The notes beneath the pieces were generated by a model, which saw only the letters and a program-made list of their open reading frames with translations, ran no database searches and had not been told where the DNA came from. From positions 1 through 13,747 of the forward strand of contig CAZTJA010000087.1 of assembly GCA_964613745.1 (NCBI GenBank): a stretch of 13,747 bases of DNA, written 5' to 3'. This document shows positions 1 through 7,495 of the stretch, piece after piece. Both the position numbers and the translations under genes were made by a program. Source of the stretch: CAZTJA01 sp964613745 (GTDB lineage Bacteria > Desulfobacterota > Desulfomonilia > Desulfomonilales > Desulfomonilaceae). Every line of letters begins with the position of its first letter. Positions within the stretch are counted from its first letter, which is position 1.

Positions 1-1121
1 ATGGAATTGTAGCTACTGATGAACACGGTCGTATCAACATCTACAATATCGCTGCACAAAAGATATTCGGCTACTCAACGGCGGAAGTCATAGGGGATAC
101 CGATCTTGAGAAGTATTTCCCTAGACAATTTCTAGAAATAGTCTTGGCTCCCTTCATCGGCAAGGAATCCAGTGAACCCAGATTGGTCGCACAAGAAACT
201 GCAATTATAGACCGGGAAGGAGAACCTGCGCCCGTCAGATTCTCCGGATTCGTGATGGTGGAGAATGGTCGAAAAGTGGGTGCAGTAGGCTTTTATCAGG
301 ACCTAAAATTGCTCAAGCAATTGGAACGGGAAAAACAGGCTTCGGATAGGCTGGCGGTTGTCGGGCAAACAGTTGCCGGGTTGGCCCATGGAATAAAGAA
401 TATTCTCACTGGATTGGAGGGAGGAGTTTTCGTTCTGGAGACTGCCTTAGAAGATAAAGATGAAGATCTACTCAAACGCGGCTGGAAGATGATCCAATCC
501 AATATTGGCCGTATATCTCAGTTGGTCAAAGATTTATTGAGCTATTCCCGGGAACGTGCACCTGAGTATGAGCAGACTGATCCCAATGTTCTCGTCGAAG
601 AGGTATGCGCCCTCTTTGAAATAAAGGCGCAGGAGAAATCGATCATCATTAAGCGGGACTTCGATCCGGATGTCGGAAGGATGTTTGCTATTTTTCTGGA
701 CCAAAGGGGTATTCATGCATGCCTGTCTAATCTCATCGCGAATGCCATCGATGCTTGTGAGATAGACACAAAGGATGTCCAGCACGTAATCAGAGTTACC
801 ACGGCCCAGGATTCCGAGGGCAATCTGGTTCTTCAGGTTACCGACAACGGAATCGGCATGAACCAGGAAACCCGAAAAAAGATCTTCGCAAGCTTCTATT
901 CCACTAAAGGCAGCCGAGGCACTGGACTTGGTCTGATGGTCACAAACAAGATCGTTTTGGAACACGGCGGTGAGATTTCCTTCGATAGTGAGGAAGGTGT
1001 TGGGACGACTTTCACCATAATACTACCGTACGTTGAGGTTTCCAAGAATCTCGGTTCATTGAGAATAGCGGAATCCGGCTCTGTCCAGGGGGCAATCGAC
1101 AAAGCGGGACGTCTAAGTTGA
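1..1121 (+). CDS. PAS-domain sensor histidine kinase, 5' truncated by window edge
   Basis: The reading frame is open from the first complete codon at base 3, so the gene begins upstream of the window; the TTG at 144 lies inside the PAS domain and is not its start. Numbered from base 3, residues 1 to about 110 form a PAS domain (GIVATDEHGRINIYN near its beginning, ending near VGAVGFYQDL). A HisKA-like segment follows with the phospho-acceptor H129 in AHGIKN. The HATPase domain shows the N box NLIANAIDAC (around residue 247), the G1 box DNGIG (around 281) and the G2 box GTGLGL (around 306). No membrane segment is seen, so this part is cytoplasmic. It is clearly paralogous to the kinase at 9173-10225, sharing GLEGG after the H box and the LVKDxLxxS..RAP stretch. 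It lies 78 bases upstream of the electron-transfer operon, and a role in sensing for that operon is inferred from position. Kinase identity is secure; the signal is unknown. Confidence 0.9.
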   Translation, partial: GIVATDEHGRINIYNIAAQKIFGYSTAEVIGDTDLEKYFPRQFLEIVLAPFIGKESSEPRLVAQETAIIDREGEPAPVRFSGFVMVENGRKVGAVGFYQDLKLLKQLEREKQASDRLAVVGQTVAGLAHGIKNILTGLEGGVFVLETALEDKDEDLLKRGWKMIQSNIGRISQLVKDLLSYSRERAPEYEQTDPNVLVEEVCALFEIKAQEKSIIIKRDFDPDVGRMFAIFLDQRGIHACLSNLIANAIDACEIDTKDVQHVIRVTTAQDSEGNLVLQVTDNGIGMNQETRKKIFASFYSTKGSRGTGLGLMVTNKIVLEHGGEISFDSEEGVGTTFTIILPYVEVSKNLGSLRIAESGSVQGAIDKAGRLS

Positions 1122-1199
1122 CCTCGGTTGTGAAGGGCAAATAGAGCGTTAGCTCAAATCTGAATTCACTTTGGAATCTCCACCGAATCGGAGGAACTG

Positions 1200-2483
1200 A
1201 TGGATCGAATCGAATCGGGAGCATTGAAGCGCGACATCGACTGGGAATTATCATCCAGGTTTGCTGCAGACATCGGCCAATGGTCGGATCGGTTTGTCGA
1301 GATTCAAGAGGTTGTGGTCAGCCACGACGGAGAAAAGGTTGCAGCAATAGTGAAGCCGGATGAGGAAACGTTCACGGTGTGCGTAAATGGAGAAACATGG
1401 GAGAACTCTTATGAAAAAATCTGGTGCCTTCAGTTTACTCCTGACGACCGACTTGTTTGCATAGCCATGAACCAAGATGAATGGACGGTTGTTACTGATG
1501 ATGATCCTTGGGATGAAACATTCGAATACGTTTGGAACCTCAGATTCAGCAGCAAAGGCAGTGGTATCGCTGCAAACGTGAGGACTTCGGACGGCTATGG
1601 AATAGTTCTTAACGGCAAGCCATGGGGCAGGTACTTCCTTCAGATGAGGAGCTGCGAGATCAGTTCGGATGGAAGCAAAACGGCCGGCAACATTCAGGTT
1701 GAGGCTGTTTCCGAAGGAGATATTCAGCAATTCAGAAAAGGAGTATGGACCTTGGCTGTCGACGGTGAGCTTTGGGACAGCAAGTTTCTGAATGTGTGGG
1801 ACTGTTCGTTCAGCCATGACGCACAAAAGGTAGCCGCCGAAGTCCGATTGGACCACACCAGACAGACTATTGCAGTAAACGGCTCACCATGGAACGAGAC
1901 GTTTCGTGCGGTCTGGAAACCAGAGTTCGTACCCTGGACACATGACGTAATTGCTCCGGGGCTAACCCCTACGGGCTGGATTCTCTTTCGCAACGGAAAA
2001 ACACTGTGGAATAAATCCTTCGCCCAGCTTTGGCAGCCAAGATTCAGCCCCGATAACAGCAGATTGGCGGCTGTTGTAGCCCCCACGTTTGGGAGATGGA
2101 CCATAGTTTCCGATGGAAACGCCTGGAAAAGTACCTTTGGGAATGCCGTGTTGCCGCCGATATTCAGCGCTGATTCCAAGCGTATAGCTGCAGTTGTTCG
2201 CGATAATGAAACGTGGACGATTGCAGTGGACGGCGTACCCTGGACACAAACTTTCGACATGATCTGGGATCCCGTATTTAGTCCGGACAGCAAGTTGATT
2301 CTCGCAAAAGCAGAGAAGAACGGAAAGTTTCTGTTGATCATTGATGGAAGACCTGCCGGACCGGGCATGGATATGCTGTGGGATCCGGTATTCAGCTCCG
2401 ATGGATCCCGTATTCTCCTGAGGAGCATCGAAGAAGGCAAGTACTACCGGAAAGTTCTCGCCGTCAAAGATCTGCTGAGATGA
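1200..2483 (+). CDS. tmcD: Tryptophan-rich repeat protein, TmcD-like subunit of the Tmc/Hmc complex
   Basis: This 427-residue protein has no signal peptide or membrane segment and should be cytoplasmic. It contains 23 tryptophans, over 5 percent. I count about ten copies of a repeat resembling W-T-I-x-V-D-G-x-P-W-x-x-x-F-x-x-x-W-x-P-x-F-S-x-D. The aromatic anchor sits near residues 32, 71, 108, 146, 196, 235, 274, 313, 352 and, as methionine, 390. The period is 37-39 residues except for one 50-residue unit, pointing to a beta-propeller. The Tmc complex of Desulfovibrio has a cytoplasmic tryptophan-rich subunit, TmcD, of unknown function. The composition and the position next to tmcC/hmcE and tmcB/hmcF homologues support that assignment, but I recognise it by features and context, not by alignment. 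ATG 1200 is supported by GGAGG at 1191-1195. The next gene starts 16 bases after the stop, indicating one operon. Confidence 0.72.
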   Translation: MDRIESGALKRDIDWELSSRFAADIGQWSDRFVEIQEVVVSHDGEKVAAIVKPDEETFTVCVNGETWENSYEKIWCLQFTPDDRLVCIAMNQDEWTVVTDDDPWDETFEYVWNLRFSSKGSGIAANVRTSDGYGIVLNGKPWGRYFLQMRSCEISSDGSKTAGNIQVEAVSEGDIQQFRKGVWTLAVDGELWDSKFLNVWDCSFSHDAQKVAAEVRLDHTRQTIAVNGSPWNETFRAVWKPEFVPWTHDVIAPGLTPTGWILFRNGKTLWNKSFAQLWQPRFSPDNSRLAAVVAPTFGRWTIVSDGNAWKSTFGNAVLPPIFSADSKRIAAVVRDNETWTIAVDGVPWTQTFDMIWDPVFSPDSKLILAKAEKNGKFLLIIDGRPAGPGMDMLWDPVFSSDGSRILLRSIEEGKYYRKVLAVKDLLR

Positions 2484-2499
2484 AGAGAGGAGATGCACG

Positions 2500-3147
2500 A
2501 TGTACAATTTTGTAAGTGGTCCTCTGGTCTGGATAGCATTTGCAGTTTTCTTGGGCGGCTTAGCGTATCAACTCATAACTATGCTTAGTTTGGCCAAGAA
2601 AGACAAAGTTGTTTATTCGTACATGAGCACAAAATATGGTTTGCGGTCTTTGGCCCATTGGGTAGTGCCCTTCGCATCCAAAAACATGCGTATGCGTTAT
2701 GAAACTACGCTTATTACATTTCTTTTCCATCTATTCCTGGTGCTTGTCCCGTTTTTCCTCGTTGCGCACGTCGCAATGTTTTCTTTTTCCTGGGGACTCA
2801 ATTGGAGCACCATTGCCAGTGCATCCGGAGACTGGTTGACCGTCTTCGTGTTGCTGGCGGCCATTTTTTTTCTGCTCAGACGAATCATGCTTCCAGAAGT
2901 TAGATTTGTGACATCTTTTTCAGACTACTTATTGCTGGGGCTCGTCGCTGCTCCGTTTGTGACGGGATTCATGGCTCACAGGCAATGGTTTGATTACGAA
3001 ACAATGGTCCTTATTCACATGATTTCCGGATCCGCCATGTTGATGGCAATACCGTTCACCAGGTTGAGCCACATGCTGTTTTTCCCCTTCACAAGAGCTT
3101 ACATGGGATCGGAATTTGGTGCCGTACGTCACGCTCGAGATTGGTAA
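2500..3147 (+). CDS. hmcE: Membrane cytochrome b-type subunit, HmcE/TmcC family (NarI-like)
   Basis: This 215-residue integral membrane protein has about five hydrophobic segments (roughly residues 6-28, 70-93, 111-127, 139-159 and 165-186). Histidines lie in or at the edges of these segments (FLFHLFLV, VAHVAMF, MAHRQW, LIHMISG, RLSHMLF), as expected for haem b ligation in NarI-like subunits. Its size is close to that of Desulfovibrio HmcE, about 25 kDa. HmcE and TmcC are related, and here the gene sits between a TmcD-like gene and an HmcF/TmcB gene, so either name is possible; I use hmcE because the rest of the complex is Hmc type. Its likely role is passing electrons across the membrane between the haem/Fe-S periplasmic side and the cytoplasmic iron-sulfur subunit. 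ATG 2500 follows the purine-rich GAGAGGAGA at 2485-2493. The spacing of 16 bases upstream and 27 downstream indicates cotranscription. Confidence 0.82.
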   Translation: MYNFVSGPLVWIAFAVFLGGLAYQLITMLSLAKKDKVVYSYMSTKYGLRSLAHWVVPFASKNMRMRYETTLITFLFHLFLVLVPFFLVAHVAMFSFSWGLNWSTIASASGDWLTVFVLLAAIFFLLRRIMLPEVRFVTSFSDYLLLGLVAAPFVTGFMAHRQWFDYETMVLIHMISGSAMLMAIPFTRLSHMLFFPFTRAYMGSEFGAVRHARDW

Positions 3148-3174
3148 TAGGGCAGGATAAAGGGAGGTTCAACT

Positions 3175-4521
3175 ATGGGTTACCCGGCGATCAATTTACC
3201 TTTGCTACCGAACGTGTATGACCCGGGGCTGGATGAAACCGCTAAAGAATTAACTACTGAAAAGATTGCGGAAGTAATTAATCGGATCATAGACAAAGAA
3301 ACTGCCGCTAGATTCAGAATATACATGAAAACCTGCGTCCACTGTGGACTCTGCTCTGATGCTTGTCACTGGTTTCTCTCGAATGATCGAGATCCGAGAT
3401 TTTCACCGGTCGGCAAGGTTAAACAGACTCTCTGGGAGATGGTGAAACGTAAAGGCCGTGTAGATGCTGATTTCATTAAGGATTGTTCGCGCATAGCTCA
3501 AACCGAATGCAATGTCTGCAGAAGATGCAGCATGTACTGTCCCTTCGGCATTGACATTGCCTATCTGCTCCTCGTTGTTCGTCGCATTTGCAGCGAACTC
3601 AATGTTGTTCCTCAGTTCATGCAGGACACGGTTAACAGTCATGCGACTACTCTCAATCAAATGTGGGTTAAACAGGATGAGTGGATAGACACTCTCCAAT
3701 GGCAGGAGGAAGACGCAAGGTCCGAAGTTATCGGTGCAAGGATACCTTTGGACAAAGAAGGAGCCGAAATATTCTATTCGGTCATTGCTCCCGAACCCAA
3801 GATACTGGCTCAACTGATCGGTAACATGGCCCAGATCATGACCGTTGCCGGAGTCGACTGGACAATGCCGTCCACCGACGGATGGGACAACAGTAACATG
3901 GCGATGTATTCCGGGGATTTCGAGACTATGGGTAGAGTTGAGAAGGCCCACCACGAGGCTGCTCTACGACTAAAAGTGAAGCGAATCGTAATGGGCGAAT
4001 GCGGTCATGCATTCAGGGGAGCCGTTTATGATGGGCCGAAGTGGCTTGGGTGGCGTCAACCTCCTGTTCCAGTAATACACGCAGTTGATTTCTATCATGA
4101 GCTTATTACTACCGGAAAAATTAAGATTGTCCGAAAATTCGAGGAACCGGTAACGGTTCAGGAACCATGTAACATTGTCAGAGGGCGAGGACTTGGTACC
4201 AAACTCCGGGAAATTATCGAGGCGACTTGCTCTGATTTCAGACCACCCGACCCGGAACTCGAACATAATTACTGCTGTGGAGCGGGCGGTGGTGTGATCA
4301 ACTGCGGACCGGTCTGGAAAACTTCCAGGGTTAAAGGAAACAGCGTGAAAGCAGAACAATTGGCCGCGACTAAGGCACACGTGATTATAACCCCCTGTCA
4401 TAATTGTCACAGTGGTATCGAAGACATCGTGGGCAGCTATCGTCTCGGAATGCACGTAAAATTCTTTAGTGAAATCCTTATGCAAACAATGGAAATCCCG
4501 GATGAACTCCGGGCCGAATAG
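3175..4521 (+). CDS. hmcF: Cytoplasmic HdrD-like iron-sulfur protein, HmcF/TmcB
   Basis: This 448-residue soluble protein carries two classical [4Fe-4S] motifs: C54-x2-C57-x2-C60-x3-C64 and C112-x2-C115-x2-C118-x3-C122-P. The C-terminal half has one good CCG (CX31-39CC-type) domain: C332 in EPCN, C367-C368-G, then C408-x2-C411. An earlier GECGHA stretch around C276 marks a degenerate first CCG domain. This arrangement matches HmcF, TmcB and the HdrD/GlpC group, in which the CCG domain can bind a special cluster for disulfide or thiol chemistry. There is no signal peptide or membrane segment, so it should be docked on the cytoplasmic face of the membrane subunit encoded just upstream. Its likely role is to hand electrons to, or take them from, a cytoplasmic partner. 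ATG 3175 follows AAAGGGAGG at 3160-3168. Its length is close to Desulfovibrio HmcF (about 460 residues). hmcF versus tmcB cannot be separated without alignment. Confidence 0.88.
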   Translation: MGYPAINLPLLPNVYDPGLDETAKELTTEKIAEVINRIIDKETAARFRIYMKTCVHCGLCSDACHWFLSNDRDPRFSPVGKVKQTLWEMVKRKGRVDADFIKDCSRIAQTECNVCRRCSMYCPFGIDIAYLLLVVRRICSELNVVPQFMQDTVNSHATTLNQMWVKQDEWIDTLQWQEEDARSEVIGARIPLDKEGAEIFYSVIAPEPKILAQLIGNMAQIMTVAGVDWTMPSTDGWDNSNMAMYSGDFETMGRVEKAHHEAALRLKVKRIVMGECGHAFRGAVYDGPKWLGWRQPPVPVIHAVDFYHELITTGKIKIVRKFEEPVTVQEPCNIVRGRGLGTKLREIIEATCSDFRPPDPELEHNYCCGAGGGVINCGPVWKTSRVKGNSVKAEQLAATKAHVIITPCHNCHSGIEDIVGSYRLGMHVKFFSEILMQTMEIPDELRAE

Positions 4522-4545
4522 CACAACTCGCGAATATCCGAATAC

Positions 4546-4551
4546 GAGGAG
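4546..4551 (+). promoter_or_regulatory. Ribosome binding site deciding the hmcA start
   Basis: GAGGAG lies seven bases before ATG 4559. It supports that start over the in-frame ATG at 4469, which lies inside hmcF and would add 30 residues ahead of the signal peptide. Confidence 0.75.
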
Positions 4552-4558
4552 CGCAGTC

Positions 4559-6343
4559 ATGCATAAGCCTCATAAAATAAGAGCAACGGTTTTTGTCTCC
4601 CTATTATTCATTGTGATTATCGGATGGGCAACAAAAGCCTCAAGCGACAATATCCAAAATCCCGGCGCTGCTGACGGCTCCGTCCTTCCACTCATTATCG
4701 CACATCAGGGATCTGCCTCGAATCTGGACCGACCCCCGGTAGCATTCGACCACGACCGCCATACTGCCGCTCTTAATCAAGGTAACAAGCAGGACTGCTC
4801 TATATGCCACATTCTCAAGGAAACCGATGCCCGGTTGTGGGAACAGCAAGTTAATGTCTTTAAGTTTCCTAAAGAACCATTCGACGGTACAGACAAAAAT
4901 TCCATCATGCAGGCGTACCATAATGCCTGTGCCGGGTGCCATAAAAAGATGGCTACTCAAAATAAAAAAACCGGTCCTGAAATAGGTTTCTGCGGCAAGT
5001 GCCATGTGCGAAAAGCCGATCTGAAGAAAGTGAGCTGGTCCTGGCAGCCGATTTTCGACTATGTAAGTCATGCCAAACACGTCAAAGCGAGTCCTCAATG
5101 GAAAGTCTCAGGCATGACGTATGCTGTTGCAAGACCGGAGATCGTGGGTGAACCGGACCAAGGTGGCTGTTCGACCTGTCATCACTCCTACGATGAAAAT
5201 CGTAAAAAGCTCATTTACAAAAAGGATACCGAGAATTCCTGCAGAACTTGCCACAAAACGAAAGATGAAAAAAATGCCCGCTCAATGAGAAAGGTTGCAC
5301 ATTCAGGGTGCATTGGTTGCCATGCGGAACTGCGGGACAAAGCAAAGTTGACCCTTGCCGATACAAAATTTGCCGAGGCAGAAAAGAAGGATAAGCTCTA
5401 TGGACCCGTTGAATGTAAGGGTTGCCATGAAGGTCGGAAATCAATAACTCCCGACCGGACAATTAAGACTCCCAGGTTGGTCAGGGGTCAGAAAGATGTG
5501 ATGGATCTTGTTCAACCATATCAAGGTGATCGAGTAGAACGTCCTGAGGTCTTTTCCTCCATCAATGGGCTTGTTGCTGGAGGTAAAATGAAATCGGTTC
5601 CGTTCAATCACAAAGCCCATGAACCCAGGGCACAATTCTGCAACACGTGCCATCATCAGTCTGTCGAGAAATGCTCGAACTGTCATACTCCGAATGGAGA
5701 TCCCAAAAAAGGTGGTGGAATTTCTCTGGAAAGAGCATTCCACAAACCCGATGCTCAACAATCGTGTGTCGGCTGCCATGATACGGTTAAACAAAGTCAA
5801 AAATGCCAGGGATGCCATAGAACCAAGCATGAACCTGCTCCGAAATCATCATGTCCCATATGTCATCAAGGGCCTACAAACGGACAACCGGTTGACGCAG
5901 CCCCGGCATCACTCGTGTTCGACAAAGAAAAAGTTCCGGAAAAGCTTGAAATCAAGTTGCTGGAAAAAGAATTCAAACCGGCGCACTTGCCACATCAAAA
6001 AATTGTGGCAAAGCTGACGACAATTTCAAATGAAAGCTCATTGGCTCGAGTGTTTCATTCACGACTCGGAGAACAGACGCTGTGCTCGGGATGCCATCAT
6101 CATACCGACACCGCTGCGGCGCAGAGTAAAAAGATTCCTAACTGCAGCTCTTGTCATACGAGAGGATCTGATCCCAGACAACTCGGCACACCTGGAATAA
6201 TGGGTGCATATCACCAGCAGTGTATTGGATGCCATGAATCAATGAAACAGAAGCCGCCGGCTCTGGAATGCACAAAATGCCATCCGCGAAAAGAGGACGC
6301 TAGGTCTGCATCCCTGGAGTCGATGGTCGGAAAGTCACATTAG
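4559..6343 (+). CDS. hmcA: Periplasmic 16-haem cytochrome c, HmcA
   Basis: This 594-residue precursor begins MHKPHKIRATVFVSLLFIVI, a Sec signal peptide with a positive N-region and hydrophobic core to about residue 23; cleavage is probably near residues 27-29. I count exactly sixteen CxxCH motifs between C80 and C571: CSICH, CAGCH, CGKCH, CSTCH, CRTCH, CIGCH, CKGCH, CNTCH, CSNCH, CVGCH, CQGCH, CPICH, CSGCH, CSSCH, CIGCH and CTKCH. Sixteen is the number in Desulfovibrio HmcA, whose crystal structure shows mostly bis-histidine haems. Several motifs are followed by an additional H, as in cytochromes c3. The role expected from the family is receiving electrons from periplasmic hydrogenases via cytochrome c3 and feeding the membrane complex. 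It is somewhat longer than Desulfovibrio HmcA. It starts 37 bases after hmcF. ATG 4559 is preferred over 4469 because of the signal peptide and the ribosome binding site. Confidence 0.93.
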   Translation: MHKPHKIRATVFVSLLFIVIIGWATKASSDNIQNPGAADGSVLPLIIAHQGSASNLDRPPVAFDHDRHTAALNQGNKQDCSICHILKETDARLWEQQVNVFKFPKEPFDGTDKNSIMQAYHNACAGCHKKMATQNKKTGPEIGFCGKCHVRKADLKKVSWSWQPIFDYVSHAKHVKASPQWKVSGMTYAVARPEIVGEPDQGGCSTCHHSYDENRKKLIYKKDTENSCRTCHKTKDEKNARSMRKVAHSGCIGCHAELRDKAKLTLADTKFAEAEKKDKLYGPVECKGCHEGRKSITPDRTIKTPRLVRGQKDVMDLVQPYQGDRVERPEVFSSINGLVAGGKMKSVPFNHKAHEPRAQFCNTCHHQSVEKCSNCHTPNGDPKKGGGISLERAFHKPDAQQSCVGCHDTVKQSQKCQGCHRTKHEPAPKSSCPICHQGPTNGQPVDAAPASLVFDKEKVPEKLEIKLLEKEFKPAHLPHQKIVAKLTTISNESSLARVFHSRLGEQTLCSGCHHHTDTAAAQSKKIPNCSSCHTRGSDPRQLGTPGIMGAYHQQCIGCHESMKQKPPALECTKCHPRKEDARSASLESMVGKSH

Positions 6344-6376
6344 CAGCTTATCGGAACTAAAGGCCGGTAATGCGAC

Positions 6377-6385
6377 AAAGGAGAG
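6377..6385 (+). promoter_or_regulatory. Ribosome binding site of the hmcD peptide gene
   Basis: AAAGGAGAG four bases before ATG 6390 is a strong Shine-Dalgarno sequence. It is the main nucleotide evidence that the short reading frame that follows is translated. Confidence 0.7.
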
Positions 6386-6389
6386 AATT

Positions 6390-6512
6390 ATGCCCAACAT
6401 ATTGCATGAATTCTATACGTTAACCAAAGGCATGGAGTATCTGGTGGTGATTGCATACCTTTTCCTGTTCATCTCTTTCTGGCGATTTCTGACTTACAAA
6501 GAAAAGGGCTGA
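6390..6512 (+). CDS. hmcD: Small single-pass membrane peptide, HmcD-like
   Basis: This 40-residue reading frame is short enough to be missed by length cut-offs. It reads MPNILHEFYTLTKGMEYLVV and then about a dozen hydrophobic residues before a basic tail ending TYKEKG. One transmembrane helix is predicted at roughly residues 16-34. The gene lies between hmcA and hmcB with gaps of 46 and 45 bases and has its own strong ribosome binding site. Desulfovibrio HmcD is likewise a very small membrane peptide of about 5.8 kDa in the same operon, of unknown role and possibly structural. The HmcD call rests on size, topology and position; at this length sequence similarity would be weak evidence in any case. 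Confidence 0.72.
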   Translation: MPNILHEFYTLTKGMEYLVVIAYLFLFISFWRFLTYKEKG

Positions 6513-6557
6513 TCATCTGTACCGAGTTGAAGGACTGGAGCTTACTGGAGAAACCCT

Positions 6558-7493
6558 ATGAACTCAGATCGAAGGACTTTTTTAAAAAAAGTGGGAATAG
6601 GATTGGGCACGGCGGCATTGGGTGTACCCAAATCTGCATGGGGCGGCGCTGGAAGCATTCAGGGTCTTCCCAATCAATTTGGGGTACTGGTGGATACAAC
6701 CGTTTGCATTGGGTGTCGTAGATGTGAATGGGCATGCAAAGAAGCCAACGAATTGCCGGGAAGAAAGCCCCTAATAGAATTTGAGAAGGATCGGACCGTT
6801 TTTGAAACGCTTCGACGAACGAATGCAGATACGTATACCGTGGTGAACAGATTTGAAAATCCAAGAGATTCATCCAGACCGATTTATGTGAAGAAACAAT
6901 GCATGCATTGTTATGAACCCGGATGCGCTTCGTCATGCTTTGTTAAAGCCTTTACAAAGAGGCCCGTTGGCGCAGTCACGTACGATGCTTCGTTGTGTGT
7001 TGGATGCAGGTATTGCATGGCGGCTTGCCCCTTCGACATGCCTGCTTATCAGTACAATGATCCTTGGACCCCGGAAGTGACAAAGTGTACATTCTGCTTC
7101 AGCAAAATCAATGAGGGAGGCATGCCTGCGTGCGTTTCAGCCTGCCCCGTTGAAACAATGACTTTCGGCAGAAGATTGGATCTCATCGATTTAGCACACA
7201 AAAAAATCAGGGATAATCCGGGACGATACGTAAACCACGTGTACGGCGAACATGAAGTGGGAGGAACAAGCTGGCTCTATTTGAGCAGTGTGCCTTTTGA
7301 CAAAATCGGTTTCCGCACGGATCTGGGCACGGTTCCAATTCCTTCATATAGCAAACCCTTTCTTTCCCTGGTATCCCCTGTTTTCGTAGTCATACCCGCT
7401 CTTGCCATGGGAATCTACAGCTTCAAGAAACGAAGGGATGAGGTAGCTGAAGAGGACATCCGAAAGGCCCTTGAAAAGAAGGAGGGGAAATAA
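6558..7493 (+). CDS. hmcB: Tat-exported four-[4Fe-4S] ferredoxin subunit, HmcB
   Basis: This 311-residue protein starts with a twin-arginine signal (RRTFLKK at residues 5-11, then a hydrophobic stretch to about residue 23), so it is exported folded to the periplasm. Sixteen cysteines form four [4Fe-4S] sites: C50/53/56/60, C115/118/123/127, C147/150/153/157-P and C177/180/192/196-P, the DmsB/HmcB-type pattern. Near the C terminus, residues about 268-289 form one membrane anchor followed by a KKRR-rich tail, placing that tail in the cytoplasm. It is the expected electron-transfer partner between HmcA and the NrfD-like HmcC, whose gene starts two bases after this stop. ATG 6558 follows TGGAG at 6546-6550. 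The length and the C-terminal helix fit the 40-kDa HmcB of Desulfovibrio. Confidence 0.9.
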   Translation: MNSDRRTFLKKVGIGLGTAALGVPKSAWGGAGSIQGLPNQFGVLVDTTVCIGCRRCEWACKEANELPGRKPLIEFEKDRTVFETLRRTNADTYTVVNRFENPRDSSRPIYVKKQCMHCYEPGCASSCFVKAFTKRPVGAVTYDASLCVGCRYCMAACPFDMPAYQYNDPWTPEVTKCTFCFSKINEGGMPACVSACPVETMTFGRRLDLIDLAHKKIRDNPGRYVNHVYGEHEVGGTSWLYLSSVPFDKIGFRTDLGTVPIPSYSKPFLSLVSPVFVVIPALAMGIYSFKKRRDEVAEEDIRKALEKKEGK

Positions 7494-7495
7494 CC

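Noticed and set aside
144..1121. A kinase starting at the TTG codon at 144
   Set aside because: The same frame is open back to base 3 and encodes the first half of a PAS domain, so 144 is internal.
1251..1856. Antisense frame of 201 residues
   Set aside because: Lies fully over the same repeat gene and shows no motif.
1724..2440. Long antisense frame (238 residues) over the tryptophan-rich gene
   Set aside because: It is a shadow of the repeat coding sequence; no ribosome binding site or recognisable domain, while the + strand frame has both operon context and a repeat pattern.
3403..3954. Antisense frame of 183 residues inside hmcF
   Set aside because: The opposite strand encodes clear iron-sulfur motifs; the antisense product is featureless.
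4469..4558. A 30-residue upstream extension of hmcA
   Set aside because: It overlaps the end of hmcF, lacks a ribosome binding site and would place a polar stretch before the signal peptide; ATG 4559 has GAGGAG seven bases upstream.
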